64,000 nucleotides of DNA from Leptolyngbya sp. 'hensonii'. GTDB taxonomy: Bacteria; Cyanobacteriota; Cyanobacteriia; GCF-001939115. The notes below the pieces were generated by a model. That model searched no databases. It had not been told where the DNA came from and worked only from the letters and a program-made list of their open reading frames with translations. The stretch covers positions 28,395-92,394 of the forward strand of contig NZ_MQTZ01000045.1 of assembly GCF_001939115.1 (NCBI RefSeq), given 5' to 3'. How positions within the stretch are numbered: the first letter of the stretch is position 1; each line of letters begins with the position of its first letter. The translations under genes and the position numbers were made by a program. Positions 47,958-60,498 of the stretch are shown here, piece after piece.

Positions 47958-50489
47958 TCAGATTTTCAGTCCAGCCGTAGCCTGACTGGACTCCTGTAAC
48001 TCAACCTTAACCGGCTGAACCTGCCAGATATCCCGGCAGTACTCCTCAATCGAGCGATCGGACGAGAACTTCCCAATCCGGGCCACATTCAGGATGGACA
48101 TCCGGGTCCACTGATCCTGATCTCGATAGGCCTGACTCACCCGGTCCTGGCAATCCACATAGGTCTGATAGTCCGCCAGCAGCAGGAATGGGTCGCGATA
48201 TAAGAGAGAATCAACCAGCGGCTTGAACAGATGGGGGTCGCCGTGGGAGAAATGCCCAGCGCTAATCAGGTTAATCACCTCTCGCAGGGTTTCATTGCTG
48301 TTGTAGTAATCCCAGGGATTGTATCCCCTGGCTTTCAGGGCAGCCACCTCATCTGCGGTCAGTCCAAACAAAAAGAAATTTTCAGCCCCCACCTCTTCAC
48401 GGATTTCAACGTTGGCCCCATCCAGGGTGCCGATCGTCAGGGCTCCATTCATCGAAAACTTCATGTTGCCGGTCCCAGAGGCTTCCAGGCCCGCTGTCGA
48501 GATTTGCTCCGACAGTTCGGCTGCCGGGTAGACCCGCTGCCCCAGGGTAACGTTGTAGTCCGGCAGAAACACAACTTTAATCCGATCGCGCACGTCCGGG
48601 TCGTTGTTGACCACCTCAGCCACCGAGTTAATCAGCTTAATGATCAGCTTGGCCATGTAGTAGCCCGGTGCAGCCTTCCCTCCAAAAATAAAGGTGTGGG
48701 GGGTAACCTCAAGGTTGGGATTCTGCTTGATCCGGTGATACAGGGTAATAATATTGAGAACGTTTAAGTGCTGTCGCTTGTACTCATGAATCCGCTTCAC
48801 CTGGATATCAAACAGGGAGTCTGGATTGACCACAGTACCCGTTTGTTTATGGATATAGGCAGCCAGATCGGCTTTAATATCTCGCTTGATTTGCCGCCAG
48901 GACTGCCGGAACCCGACATCCTCGATCAGCCCTTCCAATTGCCGGAGTTCACTCAGATGCCGAATCCAGGTATCCCCGATTTTTTCCGTAATCAGTCGGG
49001 TCAACCGGGGATTGCTGAGGGCAATCCAGCGCCGAGGGGTGACGCCATTGGTCTTGTTACTGAATTTTTCGGGATTGAGTTCGTAAAAGTCCCGCAGGAC
49101 TGTTTCCTTCAACAACTCACTATGCAGGGCTGCAACCCCGTTAATAGCATGGCTGCCGACACAGGCCAGGTTTGCCATGCGGACATATTTCTCCCCATTT
49201 TCGTCAATCAGGGAGAGGCGAGACACTTTACTCGTGTCATAGGGATATTTCAACCGCACCAGATCCAGGAACCGACGATTAATTTCGTAGATGATCTCCA
49301 GGTGACGGGGCAGCAGGCTCCCAAATAGTTTCAGGGACCATTTTTCCAGGGCTTCCGGTAGTAGGGTGTGATTGGTGTAGCCGAAAGCTTTTTGGGTGAT
49401 CTCCCAGGCTTTATCCCACTCCAGGGTGTACTCATCCACCAGCAATCGCATCATTTCAGCAACACCGATCGCCGGGTGGGTGTCATTCAATTGCACAGCA
49501 AATTTCTCGTGAAACCGATCGGGAGACAGATTTTGCCGACTCATGATCCGGAGCATATCCTGCAGAGAACAGGAGACAAAGAAAGCCTGCTGCATCAGGC
49601 GCAGTTGTTTCCCCTGAATCTGTTCATCGTTGGGATAGAGCACCTTCGTCAGGTTTTCCGAAACCACTTTGTCCTCAACCGCACCGTAGTAATCTCCCCG
49701 ATTGAAGGATTCAAAATCGAAGGATTCAGCCGCTTCGGCTTTCCAGAGGCGCAGGGTATTAGCTGTGTTGACCCGATACCCCAAGATAGGGGTGTCATAG
49801 GGAACCCCAACCACAACCTGGGCGGGAATCCAGCGCACCCGATAGCGCCCCTGATCATCGGTGTAGGCTTCCGTATGCCCCCCAAACTTCACTTCCAGAG
49901 CCCAATCCGGGCGGGCAATCTCCCAGGGATTCCCATACCGCAGCCATTTATCTGTGATCTCAACCTGCCAACCTTCGCGGATGATCTGGTCAAAAATCCC
50001 AAACTCATAGCGAATCCCATATCCCAGAGCCGGAATTTCCAGGTTAGCCAGGGAATCGATGTAGCAAGCGGCTAACCGCCCCAGTCCCCCATTGCCCAGG
50101 CCGGGTTCCTCTTCCTGCTGAATTAGTTGTTCCAGATCCAGGCCCAACTCCTCGATCGCCTGCTTGATCTGATCATAGATCCCCAGGTTAATCAGGTTAT
50201 TGGCCAGGTGAGGCCCCATAAGAAATTCTGCGGACAGATAGGCCACAGTACGAGATCCATTGGTTGTATAGAGCGCAGCAGTACTGAGCCAACGCTGCAA
50301 CATCCGATCCCGTACCGTATAAGCCAGAGCCATATAGTAATCATTCTGGGTCGCGATCACTGGAAACTTGCCCTGAATGTAGAACAGGTTGTCCAGAAAA
50401 GCGCGTTTGAGGGTTTCAATACTCAGACCAGTGCGATCGTCTTCAACCCGAATGGTTTCCAGATGGGAGGCTTCTACAGGTGGGTTCAT
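47958..50489 (-). CDS. glgP: Glycogen/starch/alpha-glucan phosphorylase
   Basis: An 843-residue PLP enzyme that releases glucose 1-phosphate from glycogen. Conserved AYLSAEFLMG, GNGGLGRLAACYIDSLA, NDTHPAIGVAEMMR and FLPDYNVTLGQ are present. The PLP-lysine segment is EASGTGNMKFSMNGALTIGTLDGANVEI. Length is full. Part of a carbohydrate-mobilisation cluster: pgm, which uses the product, lies 141 bp upstream on the same strand, and a histidine phosphatase follows. Confidence 0.97.
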   Translation of the reverse strand: MNPPVEASHLETIRVEDDRTGLSIETLKRAFLDNLFYIQGKFPVIATQNDYYMALAYTVRDRMLQRWLSTAALYTTNGSRTVAYLSAEFLMGPHLANNLINLGIYDQIKQAIEELGLDLEQLIQQEEEPGLGNGGLGRLAACYIDSLANLEIPALGYGIRYEFGIFDQIIREGWQVEITDKWLRYGNPWEIARPDWALEVKFGGHTEAYTDDQGRYRVRWIPAQVVVGVPYDTPILGYRVNTANTLRLWKAEAAESFDFESFNRGDYYGAVEDKVVSENLTKVLYPNDEQIQGKQLRLMQQAFFVSCSLQDMLRIMSRQNLSPDRFHEKFAVQLNDTHPAIGVAEMMRLLVDEYTLEWDKAWEITQKAFGYTNHTLLPEALEKWSLKLFGSLLPRHLEIIYEINRRFLDLVRLKYPYDTSKVSRLSLIDENGEKYVRMANLACVGSHAINGVAALHSELLKETVLRDFYELNPEKFSNKTNGVTPRRWIALSNPRLTRLITEKIGDTWIRHLSELRQLEGLIEDVGFRQSWRQIKRDIKADLAAYIHKQTGTVVNPDSLFDIQVKRIHEYKRQHLNVLNIITLYHRIKQNPNLEVTPHTFIFGGKAAPGYYMAKLIIKLINSVAEVVNNDPDVRDRIKVVFLPDYNVTLGQRVYPAAELSEQISTAGLEASGTGNMKFSMNGALTIGTLDGANVEIREEVGAENFFLFGLTADEVAALKARGYNPWDYYNSNETLREVINLISAGHFSHGDPHLFKPLVDSLLYRDPFLLLADYQTYVDCQDRVSQAYRDQDQWTRMSILNVARIGKFSSDRSIEEYCRDIWQVQPVKVELQESSQATAGLKI

Positions 50490-50630
50490 AGAGTTCTACC
50501 GGGTACGGTTGCCACAAGATGATACGCGGGATGTGTGAGGGCACATTGTGATTTTGGAAACAGTCGCCTTTGAGACCGTTGCCTCCAACCAGAGTCCCTG
50601 CCAGAGTCCGCCGCCCTATCCTGCCCCGGA

Positions 50631-52373
<1,743 letters not shown>

Positions 52374-54317
52374 TCAGTCGCTGGTCTGGGCAGGATGGAA
52401 GTAATCGTAAATTTGCTGGGCCAATCGGGGACCAATACCAGGAACTTCAGCAATCTGCTGGGGAGAGGCTTCTCGCAGATAATCGATCGATCGAAAATGC
52501 CCCAGCAACACCTTCTGGCGATGATGCCCCAGACCGGGGATCTCGGCCAAACGGGAGCGCCGCATCCGATCGGTGCGCTGCTGGCGGTGGAAACTGACCG
52601 CAAAGCGGTGGGCCTCATCCCGCAGCCGTCGGAGCAACTGCACCCCTGGTTGTTCTGGGTCCGACTGCAGGGGGAAAGATGCTCCAGGTAGAAAGATTTC
52701 TTCCCGTCGCTTGGCCAGACTGACCACCTTGACCTCTTCCAGCAGGTTCATCTGCCGAAGGGCATTCACCACCGCTGAGAGTTGCCCCTTGCCCCCGTCA
52801 ATCATGATCAGATCGGGCCAGTCGGCATTCAGTGCAGCCCGAGCAGTGATGGGATCCGAACTCCGAGCCTTGCCATGACCTGCTGTCCAATTTTCTTCAT
52901 CCGCCTTGGCATATTTACGAAATCGCCGTTGAATCACTTCGGCCATGCTGGCAAAGTCATCGGAATGACCGGAAGTGACCGTAGGGGTTTTGATCTTGTA
53001 GTGGCGGTAATGTTGCTTGGCTGGCAGGCCATCGACAAACACCACCTGGGAGGCCACCGCATCCGATCCCTGGATATGGGAGATGTCATAGCCCTCGATC
53101 CGGTGGGGCAGATCGGGCAGATCCAACAGGGTGGCCAGGTCGAGCATGGCCTGGGCGTTGCGATCGGCAAACTTCTGATTCCGAGCCAGTTCATACCCGG
53201 CATTCCGCTCCACCATTTCGATCAGGTCCGCTTTGACCTGCCGCTGGGGTGTCAGGATCGTCACCTTGCGCCCCTTCGTCTGGCTCAAGAAGTCCGCCAG
53301 CAGATCACTTTCCGGTAGATCATGCTGCACCAGAATCTCTGCTGGAATTTCTACCGGATCAACAAGGGGATAATGTTCTTCTAAAACTCGTTGCAGAATG
53401 GCCCCCGGTGTTCCCGATTGGGCGTCGGCCACAAAACCCAGACGCCCCACCAGCCTGCCTGCCCGAATCTGAAAAAGCTGAATGCAGGCATGCTGGTCAT
53501 CGGCAGCCAGGGCGATCGCATCCCGAGACACCGTATCATCTGGCAAAGACACCTTCTGATCGGCGGCCAGGGATTTCAAGCCAATGATCTGGTCTCGAAT
53601 TCGGGCTGCCTGCTCAAACAGCAACGCCTCGGCAGCCTGTTCCATCTGGCCCGTGAGAATCTCTTCCAGCTCACGGGTGCGTCCCTGGAAAACCATCGCC
53701 ACTTTTTGCACCGTCTTCCGATAGTCTTCTGAAGTCACCAGTTGCTGGCAGACACCAGGGCAGCGACCAATGTCGTAGTTCAGGCAGGGCCGATCCTTAA
53801 ACAGGGGTTGGGGACGCTGGCGCAGAGGAAAGATCCGTTTTACCAGGTGCAGCGTGCGCCGTAACAGCCCCACATCCACATAGGGTCCATAGTATCGATC
53901 CTTTTCCCGGCCCAATTGCCGCCGCCGGGTAATGAAAATGCGGGGATAGGCTTCTGACCAGGTGATGCAAAGATAGGGATATTTCTTGTCATCCTTCAAC
54001 AGCACATTGAAGTGCGGCTGATGCTGCTTAACTAGATTGGCTTCCAGGGCCAGGGCTTCTGACTCTGTATCCGTGACAATAAATTCAATGTCTGCGACCT
54101 GACGGACCATCAGTTCCATTCGAGGATTGAGACTTTGGGGATCTCGAAAATAGGATCGAACCCGCGATCGCAATTTCTTGGATTTGCCGATGTAAAGAAT
54201 GTGGTCGTCTGCATCTCGCATGAGATAGACACCGGGTTCGGTGGGAATCTCACGTAACCGGCTTTCCAGGCGTTCTGGATCTTTAATCAGGGGAGTTGCT
54301 TTCGAAGATAAGGCCAC
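52374..54317 (-). CDS. uvrC: Excinuclease ABC subunit C
   Basis: A 647-residue nucleotide-excision-repair nuclease making both incisions with UvrAB. The GIY-YIG domain has [29 protein letters not shown] (about 29-58, split by the motif). Four cysteines in the [12 protein letters not shown] region suggest the Fe-S site. Then comes a UVR motif (about 205-235), an RNase H-like domain ([27 protein letters not shown]) and C-terminal helix-hairpin-helices ([28 protein letters not shown]). Transcribed with its own upstream region. Confidence 0.96.
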   Translation of the reverse strand: MALSSKATPLIKDPERLESRLREIPTEPGVYLMRDADDHILYIGKSKKLRSRVRSYFRDPQSLNPRMELMVRQVADIEFIVTDTESEALALEANLVKQHQPHFNVLLKDDKKYPYLCITWSEAYPRIFITRRRQLGREKDRYYGPYVDVGLLRRTLHLVKRIFPLRQRPQPLFKDRPCLNYDIGRCPGVCQQLVTSEDYRKTVQKVAMVFQGRTRELEEILTGQMEQAAEALLFEQAARIRDQIIGLKSLAADQKVSLPDDTVSRDAIALAADDQHACIQLFQIRAGRLVGRLGFVADAQSGTPGAILQRVLEEHYPLVDPVEIPAEILVQHDLPESDLLADFLSQTKGRKVTILTPQRQVKADLIEMVERNAGYELARNQKFADRNAQAMLDLATLLDLPDLPHRIEGYDISHIQGSDAVASQVVFVDGLPAKQHYRHYKIKTPTVTSGHSDDFASMAEVIQRRFRKYAKADEENWTAGHGKARSSDPITARAALNADWPDLIMIDGGKGQLSAVVNALRQMNLLEEVKVVSLAKRREEIFLPGASFPLQSDPEQPGVQLLRRLRDEAHRFAVSFHRQQRTDRMRRSRLAEIPGLGHHRQKVLLGHFRSIDYLREASPQQIAEVPGIGPRLAQQIYDYFHPAQTSD

Positions 54318-54751
54318 AAATGAGAACAGGTAAATTCATGTAAATTCATGGTCAAAAGAGTAAGGTCGATCGTCGCCAAACTCTACATCCATTATGCAAA
54401 CACCCTGAAGCTCTCAGTGGGGTCACAGAAATTTTTAAGACTTAATCATAATTTTTCTACTTCTAATCCATGTTTTCAAGGAAATTTAGATTGATTGAGC
54501 CCTCCATTCAGTTCTCCCTTTGTATCTTTTTTGGGAACTATGTATAAAGTTTGGATAAAAACCCTCTGAGTCCTATAAAAATTTAACGAATAAACCCCGT
54601 CGTCTCCTGACTCAAGGATTAAAGCGAGGGAGTTTAAACAGAAGTAGAAGATACCATGAAGTATCATTTTTGACTGGCATTTTATCCGTAAGCCGTCTAT
54701 TAATGAGAGTAGATCCTTAAATATCGCCTACCGCTAATCCATGTTCAAAAT
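54318..54751. other. Divergent intergenic region of uvrC and the small coiled-coil gene
   Basis: No RNA gene or convincing frame in 434 bp. CTAATCCATGTT occurs twice (54463-54474 and 54734-54745), the second just before the next start codon. A T-rich segment and TATAAAAATTT (about 54575) give several possible -10 boxes. A 63-codon minus-strand frame at 54476-54667 shows no protein-like features. Confidence 0.5.
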
Positions 54752-54937
54752 ATGAATCTTGAAGAGTTTGAGCAGCAATCACAAGAAGCTGTCGAAAAAG
54801 CCTTGAATGAACTTCAGACTGCAACTCTGCTTCTGGCAGAGCTGGAAAATCAGGTCGCAGCGGCGGGGAATTCAGTGAGGAGCCTCAGCCAACTCATCGA
54901 AGCGCTCATTCGTCAGTCATCATCCGATCGAGAGTAG
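54752..54937 (+). CDS. Small helical protein of unknown function
   Basis: A 61-residue protein, acidic and helical, with heptad-like spacing (LEEFEQQSQEAVEKALNEL ... ATLLLAELENQVAAAG) and a polar C-terminus. It has no cysteines or signal. Small coiled-coil proteins of this kind are common in cyanobacteria, but I cannot assign a family. Start ATG 54752 has only a weak Shine-Dalgarno. It converges on the receiver gene. Confidence 0.55.
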   Translation: MNLEEFEQQSQEAVEKALNELQTATLLLAELENQVAAAGNSVRSLSQLIEALIRQSSSDRE

Positions 54938-54951
54938 TATCAATGGGTTAC

Positions 54952-55350
54952 TCAAGTCTTCAATTCGCTCACAATGGTTTGTCTGAGTAAACCCAGATTA
55001 ATGGGTTTAACGAAGTAGTGCCTGACTCCTAGATCAATTGCTCGTTTCTGATCTGCTTGAAAAGCTAGCGCTGAAACTACAATAACAGGAACCTGGAACT
55101 CTTCTCTGACTTGTTGCATTTGTTCCAGCAGGGTGTATCCATCTATATCTTTTAACTTTAAATCTAGAATAATCAGGTGGGGTTGAAACTTTTCTATCAA
55201 AGAAAAAAAGCCTTTACCTTCTGATAAGCTCAGAACGTCAAAGCCACAATAAATTAAATAATCACTCAAAAGTCGTCGGTTGATTTCATTGTCTTCAACT
55301 AGTAGGATACGTGCTTTTAGAGCAACGTCTGAAGGCTTTTCCTCCATCAT
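54952..55350 (-). CDS. Stand-alone response regulator receiver
   Basis: A 132-residue single REC domain. The acidic pair is in LLVEDNEINRRLL, the phospho-acceptor Asp in LIILDLKLKDIDGY, the Thr/Ser position in VIVVSALA, and the conserved Lys in YFVKPINLGLL. It has no output domain, so it acts as a phosphate shuttle or binds a partner. The DNEINR pattern is typical of receivers paired with hybrid kinases. No kinase lies next to it. ATGs 55350 and 55347 are adjacent. Confidence 0.9.
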   Translation of the reverse strand: MMEEKPSDVALKARILLVEDNEINRRLLSDYLIYCGFDVLSLSEGKGFFSLIEKFQPHLIILDLKLKDIDGYTLLEQMQQVREEFQVPVIVVSALAFQADQKRAIDLGVRHYFVKPINLGLLRQTIVSELKT

Positions 55351-55627
55351 TATTTCTCATCTGCTCGTTGTACTTGAGAAGCTCCAAAGCGATTCCAGAA
55401 AGAAATCAAGAAAATTGAAACGATCGAGCAAATCATTGTCATTTCTTCCGGCTGATCTGCTTCTGAAAAGACTGTGATACCAGTTATAACACTGGGGTTC
55501 ATCCCAATTCAAATCCTGTTGCTTGCAGAGGCTGTCTTAAACAAAAGCGGTCAGTTCTGTTTTGAGAGAAAGGGCATGCCTTTCCCTGGCGAGATGCCCC
55601 TGGTAACACCAGGAAACTTGAGTCTGT

Positions 55628-57061
55628 CTAACAGGATTGCAGCCGAGCCATTACCTTGACCAGATCATCGATCGCCTGTCGCAATTCCCTAACGGGTAAT
55701 GGACTTTGATTCACGATAAGACTAAATGCCAGGGGTTGAAAATCAGGGTTAGACAAATAGCCTGCCAGGGCAACAACACCCGTCATTGTACCGGGCTTTG
55801 CCTGCACAATGGTCTGGACCGGTAAATCTTCAAAGCGTCTTTGCAAAGAACCAGCCGTCGCGGTGGTAGGCAGGGAAGCCCGGTAGGCTGAGACTGATGC
55901 CATGGCCTGGAGCGTTTGGACCAGAGCCTCGGGGCTGGCCAGGCTATGGCGGGACAATCCTGACCCATCAGCCAGGTCATAGCCAGATGGATTGACTCCC
56001 AAGCGGGTCAGGGTTGTTTTCATCCGCTGCAGGCCGATCGAGAGACTGGAATCCTCAGGATTGTCAACTGTTCCCAGGGTGCGTAGGATGGCCTCTGCAT
56101 AGAGGTTATTGCTGGTCTGGTTAATTTCTTGAATCAGCGCCATCAGGGGGGGAGACTCGATCGCCCCAACTTCTTGCTGTTTCCCAGGTTCGACTGTCCG
56201 ATCCAGACTTGCCTGCCGCACCTGAATCTGCTGTGCTACCAAGGCTTTCTGAAACTGCTTCAGGAAGACTTCTGCTGGATCCAGAACCGCAACGGCGGCA
56301 GAGTCAGGAGCAGATCCAACCCGCAACTGCCCCCTGACCCGCAGAATGGGCCGACGCACATCCCGACCCACCTCAACAAATTCGGGTTCTGACGGGCCTA
56401 CGGTGATGGATGTATTCTCAATAGTCCAGCCGATCGCAGCTTCCGCATCCTCCCACTTCACCTGCAGGGGTTGCCCGACAGCCTGGGGAAATAATTCCAG
56501 CCCGATCGCGTTCTGATTCAGAATCAGGCTATTGACGGGAGCTCCGTACCCCGATTGGATATCCTCCCATTCCCAATTGGGGTGAATCGGATCTCCCCGG
56601 AAGTAGCGATCGTCCGCCAGCAATCGATCTACCTGACGAATACCCTGCTGTTGAACCTGGTGAGCCAGTTCCTGCAGGTCTTTCCGGCTGAGGCTGGGAT
56701 CTCCCCGACCCACCACCCGCAGGATGACCTGATCCGCCAGGTCCATGCGGTAAACAGAGGTGCGGATACGAAATTGTGGTCCGAGGGTCTGGAGGGCTGC
56801 TGCCGTGGTTAATAGCTTGGCTGTAGAAGCAGGAATAAAGTACTGCTGGGCGGAGCGGGCATACAGCGTCCGTCGAGCGGATGGGGCTGCTGCCAGGGTC
56901 TGGACCAGAATCCCCCAGTGGGCGCGGGCCAGGGAGGGCCGATCAATAATGGCCTCGATCGCTGCTCCCAAGCCCGCCGAGCACAGCCGTTGCGAGACTG
57001 GCTGGGCCATCATCGGAAGCCTGATCCATAAGATCAGCATCAGGACGGGCAGAAATCCCAT
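55628..57061 (-). CDS. dacB: D-alanyl-D-alanine carboxypeptidase/endopeptidase (PBP4, S13)
   Basis: 477 residues from ATG 57061, which gives a signal-like N-terminus (MGFLPVLMLILWIRLP). The longer frame to 57151 would overlap ilvB. The S13 active site is intact: SxxK in PASTAKLL, SxN in TSNNLYAEA, KTG-like in QAKPGTMTG. It should trim or cleave peptidoglycan peptides in the periplasm. A large insert domain (about 100-260) lies between the first two motifs, as in PBP4. 71 bp downstream of ilvB on the same strand. Confidence 0.92.
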   Translation of the reverse strand: MGFLPVLMLILWIRLPMMAQPVSQRLCSAGLGAAIEAIIDRPSLARAHWGILVQTLAAAPSARRTLYARSAQQYFIPASTAKLLTTAAALQTLGPQFRIRTSVYRMDLADQVILRVVGRGDPSLSRKDLQELAHQVQQQGIRQVDRLLADDRYFRGDPIHPNWEWEDIQSGYGAPVNSLILNQNAIGLELFPQAVGQPLQVKWEDAEAAIGWTIENTSITVGPSEPEFVEVGRDVRRPILRVRGQLRVGSAPDSAAVAVLDPAEVFLKQFQKALVAQQIQVRQASLDRTVEPGKQQEVGAIESPPLMALIQEINQTSNNLYAEAILRTLGTVDNPEDSSLSIGLQRMKTTLTRLGVNPSGYDLADGSGLSRHSLASPEALVQTLQAMASVSAYRASLPTTATAGSLQRRFEDLPVQTIVQAKPGTMTGVVALAGYLSNPDFQPLAFSLIVNQSPLPVRELRQAIDDLVKVMARLQSC

Positions 57062-57132
57062 TCTTCCCAGAGAAAACTGTGGGAGAATCCCTCTGGCCAC
57101 TTGGCTCAGTGCCCTGGCCAACCGTTGCCTGC

Positions 57133-58971
57133 CTACAGCCGATTGCCACATTCCGAACAGAACTTATGGGTGGCGACATTCTCTGCCCCACAACTCTCAC
57201 AGGTTTGGGTTTCCATAGCCCGTTCTAATTGTTTACGCTCTGGGATCCCAATCATCTGAGAGTTGGCTTTACCGGGAGCCACCATCGGGTAACAGTTTTC
57301 GTCCCGCTTCACCCGCGCATCCACCAGCACCGGACCATCATGGGCCAGCATCTCTGCGATCGCAGCCGTCAACTCCTCCCGGTGCTGAATCAGCATGCCC
57401 TTGACCCCATAGGCATCTGCCAGCTTAACGAAGTCAGGCATGCCCACCTCCATGTTGGAGGAGGAGTAGCGCTCCTGATAGAAGGCTTCCTGCCACTGGC
57501 GCACCATCCCCTGCCAGCCATTGTTAATGATGATGGTTTTCACCTTAATGCCGTACTGGGCCAGGGTTCCCAATTCTTGCAGGTTCATCTGGAAGCTGGC
57601 ATCTCCACTGATACAGATTACCTGCTCATCGGGCAGGGCCACCTTAGCCCCCATGGCTGCGGGTAAACCGTAGCCCATGGTTCCCAGGCCAGCACTGGAG
57701 ATCCAGCGACGGGGGCCATTCTTCAGGAACTGAGCTGCCCACATTTGGTGCTGGCCGACATCCGTAGTGTAGTAAGCCTGGGGAGCCTGCCGCCCCACTT
57801 CAGCAATGACTTCCTGGGGAGCCAAACTATCGGGATAGGTGGGGACTACCAGGGGGTAATCTTCTCGCCAGCGATTGATCCGGGCTAACCAGGGGGCCGT
57901 ATAGTCAGGGGCTTGTTCCGCCTCCCCATCTTCCGCGCTGCGCCGCAGCAGATCGAGCAGGACATGGCGCACATCGCCCACGATCGGCACATCCGGCGTC
58001 CGGACTTTGGCCACCTCTGCCGGATCGATGTCAATGTGAATCACCCTGGCACGGGAGGCAAACTCATCCAGTTTTCCCGTAACCCGATCGTCGAATCGAG
58101 CCCCTACGGCAATCAGCAGATCACACTCACTGACGGCAAAGTTAGCATAGGCCGTACCGTGCATCCCCAACATGCCGACGGAGAGGGGATGGGTTTCATC
58201 AAAAACACCCTTACCCATCAGGGTCGTTGTGACTGGGATATTAAATTGCTCCGCCAGTTCCTTCACCTCCCCATGGGCTCCGGAGGCGATCGCCCCCCCG
58301 CCCACGTAAAGCAAGGGCTGACGAGCCTGACGGATCAGCTTCACAGCCTGGGCGATCTGGCGAGGATTACCCCGCACCGTTGGCTTGTAGCCCGGTAGTT
58401 TGACCGTACCGGGTTCTACCGGCTCATAGTCAAACTGCTCCAGCCCCACATCTTTGGGCACATCAATTAACACAGGACCGGGACGACCAGTGGCAGCAAT
58501 ATAAAAAGCTTCTGCGACAATGCGGGCCATGTCGCGAGGATCCCGCACCACATAGGAATGTTTGACAATGGGAAGGGTAATGCCGAAGATGTCGGTTTCC
58601 TGGAACGCATCACTGCCGATCGCAGGACGAGGCACCTGACCCGTGACAATAACCATGGGAATGGAATCCATGTGGGCTGTGGCAATTCCCGTGACCAGGT
58701 TCGTTGCACCAGGACCAGAGGTGCCAAAGCAAACCCCAACCTGACCGGTGGCGCGGGCATAGGCATCGGCAGCATGGGCCGCACCCTGCTCATGGCGAAC
58801 CAGGATATGTTGAACATGCCCCGCTGCTTCAAAGCGATACAGTTCATCGTAAATGGGGAGAATGGCACCGCCCGGATATCCAAAAATATGCTTAACCCCA
58901 TGGCGCTTCAGACTGTCCATTAACGCATAGGCACCAGTCACACGCTTAACAGCCACGCTCTGCAGTTGCAC
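57133..58971 (-). CDS. ilvB: Acetolactate synthase large subunit with C-terminal zinc ribbon
   Basis: A 612-residue ThDP enzyme of branched-chain amino-acid synthesis. The catalytic Glu is in [17 protein letters not shown]; substrate loops follow ([31 protein letters not shown]). FAD-binding and ThDP/Mg-binding [20 protein letters not shown] ... INNGWQGM are complete. After the normal end (GIPERKQLE) there is a 20-odd residue zinc ribbon: Cys591, Cys594, Cys605 and Cys608 (CESCGAEN ... FCSECGNRL). I have a faint memory of similar tails in cyanobacterial IlvB but cannot confirm it. It may bind zinc and contact the regulatory subunit, which is not encoded here. Confidence 0.95.
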   Translation of the reverse strand: MQLQSVAVKRVTGAYALMDSLKRHGVKHIFGYPGGAILPIYDELYRFEAAGHVQHILVRHEQGAAHAADAYARATGQVGVCFGTSGPGATNLVTGIATAHMDSIPMVIVTGQVPRPAIGSDAFQETDIFGITLPIVKHSYVVRDPRDMARIVAEAFYIAATGRPGPVLIDVPKDVGLEQFDYEPVEPGTVKLPGYKPTVRGNPRQIAQAVKLIRQARQPLLYVGGGAIASGAHGEVKELAEQFNIPVTTTLMGKGVFDETHPLSVGMLGMHGTAYANFAVSECDLLIAVGARFDDRVTGKLDEFASRARVIHIDIDPAEVAKVRTPDVPIVGDVRHVLLDLLRRSAEDGEAEQAPDYTAPWLARINRWREDYPLVVPTYPDSLAPQEVIAEVGRQAPQAYYTTDVGQHQMWAAQFLKNGPRRWISSAGLGTMGYGLPAAMGAKVALPDEQVICISGDASFQMNLQELGTLAQYGIKVKTIIINNGWQGMVRQWQEAFYQERYSSSNMEVGMPDFVKLADAYGVKGMLIQHREELTAAIAEMLAHDGPVLVDARVKRDENCYPMVAPGKANSQMIGIPERKQLERAMETQTCESCGAENVATHKFCSECGNRL

Positions 58972-59126
58972 AGAAAACCTCTACCAGCAATCGAAGATGT
59001 ACGCTTGGCTCTCTATTTGTATCTAATGATGCAATGAGCTTGAACTCTAGTCTAGGGCTTACTATTGATCCCTGTCGAGAAAATGTCAAAAGGCTTTGAA
59101 TTAGTAAAGAAAGGTCAAGCAAAAGA

Positions 59127-60380
59127 CTAAAGCACATTCTCCAGAACCCGGCGGGTATTCTGCCAGGCCCAGACGCCGACAGCGGTGACAATCATGCTCA
59201 TACTGAGAAGAACCCAGCGCAGGCCGATCGCATCCGTCAGGGGACCCGCGATCGCCAGGGGCAAACTGAGGGCAATATTCACCACATTATTCTGAAATCC
59301 GAACACCTTACCCCGCATTGACTCCGGTGTTTGTTGCTGGATCAGAGTCTGCATCGGCACTCCGACCAAGGCAGCCCCGATGCCGAGTAAGCCACTCAGA
59401 CATAGCCCCAACCAAATATTGTCGGTGAAGGTAAACACCCCGAGGACAAAGGCCATACTGATAAACCCAATCAGCGGCAGGGGACGGTGGCGAAACCGGC
59501 TGCCCCAATGTCCCAAAATACCAGCCCCAAACACCATGCCCACCCCAGCTGCCGCCAGCAGAAACCCAAACTTAGTGGGTTCCAGGCCAATTTCCTCTGC
59601 CAACCCGATCGCCAGCACGGTCAGGGCGGCAAACACGGAATACAGAATCATCAATTGCAGCATGGCATTGCTGACCAACCGATCTTTGGCCAGGTATTTG
59701 AGTCCGGCCTTGAAATCCTTCCAGGGATGGACAGCCAATTGTTCCCGTTTAATATGGTGAGACTCAACCAGGGGCACCAGGTAAAGGACGATACCGGCCA
59801 GGAGATAAAGCCCACCCACCAGAATTTCTGGACCTATGGCTCCCCATTTGCTAGCGAGCTGGAGCAACGGTTCTCCAATGGCAAACCCCACAATCAGGGA
59901 TCCCATCATCGTGGTGGTAAACAGGGCATTCGCCGTCATCAATCCTTCCGGACGCACCAGCAGTGGAATAGCAGCCTGCTCTGCTGGGGCAAAAAACTGC
60001 GTCAGAGTCGATTCCAGAAATGCGATCACCAGCAACACCGGAAACAGTTTTGGGAGAAATGGGATGGCGAGAATCAGGACTCCGCGCAACAGGTTAGAAC
60101 CCGTCAGCACCTGCTTCTTATCAATGCGATCGACGAAGATACCAGCCGCTGAGCCAAACAGAATGGCTGGTAAGGTGTAAGCAATCATCAGGGCCGATCT
60201 GAGCGAGTTAACTGAGGTCACGCCCATCTGGTACTTTGTGAGCAAGGCAATCAGCAACACGAAAAAGACCTTATCCGCAACCTGAGACAGAACCTGCCCA
60301 ATCCAGAGGGCCATAAAAGGTCGGTTCCCCAGGAGAGCACGAAATCCATGGCTAGTTGGCGATGGGCTAGTTGGAAGCAT
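59127..60380 (-). CDS. Major facilitator superfamily transporter
   Basis: A 417-residue, 12-helix carrier. The N-half has FMALWIGQVLSQVADKVFFVLLIAL and the loop GSAAGIFVDRIDKKQ, which fits the MFS_3 (enterobactin exporter/macrolide efflux-like) group. The centre contains the cytoplasmic loop HHIKREQLAVHPWKDFKAGLKYL, and MRGKVFGFQNNVVNIALSLPLAIAGPL the second-half motif. Export of a drug or metabolite is likely; substrate unknown. Single gene. Confidence 0.9.
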   Translation of the reverse strand: MLPTSPSPTSHGFRALLGNRPFMALWIGQVLSQVADKVFFVLLIALLTKYQMGVTSVNSLRSALMIAYTLPAILFGSAAGIFVDRIDKKQVLTGSNLLRGVLILAIPFLPKLFPVLLVIAFLESTLTQFFAPAEQAAIPLLVRPEGLMTANALFTTTMMGSLIVGFAIGEPLLQLASKWGAIGPEILVGGLYLLAGIVLYLVPLVESHHIKREQLAVHPWKDFKAGLKYLAKDRLVSNAMLQLMILYSVFAALTVLAIGLAEEIGLEPTKFGFLLAAAGVGMVFGAGILGHWGSRFRHRPLPLIGFISMAFVLGVFTFTDNIWLGLCLSGLLGIGAALVGVPMQTLIQQQTPESMRGKVFGFQNNVVNIALSLPLAIAGPLTDAIGLRWVLLSMSMIVTAVGVWAWQNTRRVLENVL

Positions 60381-60468
60381 AGAGCTGAATGGGTTCCGTC
60401 ACTGAACACTGAATAATGTTTGTTGGATACTCGCCTGTAACCAGTGAGACCCTTTAGATTAACCGTTC

Positions 60469-60492
60469 GGCAACCTCATTATGAAGGTTGCC
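60469..60492 (-). terminator. Hairpin downstream of the hydrolase-like gene
   Basis: GGCAACCT (60469-60476) and AGGTTGCC (60485-60492) form a perfect 8-bp stem with a CATTATGA loop, seven bases past the stop codon of the minus-strand gene at 60499. No strong T-run on that strand, so efficiency is uncertain. Confidence 0.6.
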
Positions 60493-60498
60493 CAGGCT

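Noticed and set aside
54476-54667. 63-codon minus-strand frame between uvrC and the small helical gene
   Set aside because: No ribosome site and no protein-like features; lies in an AT-rich divergent control region.
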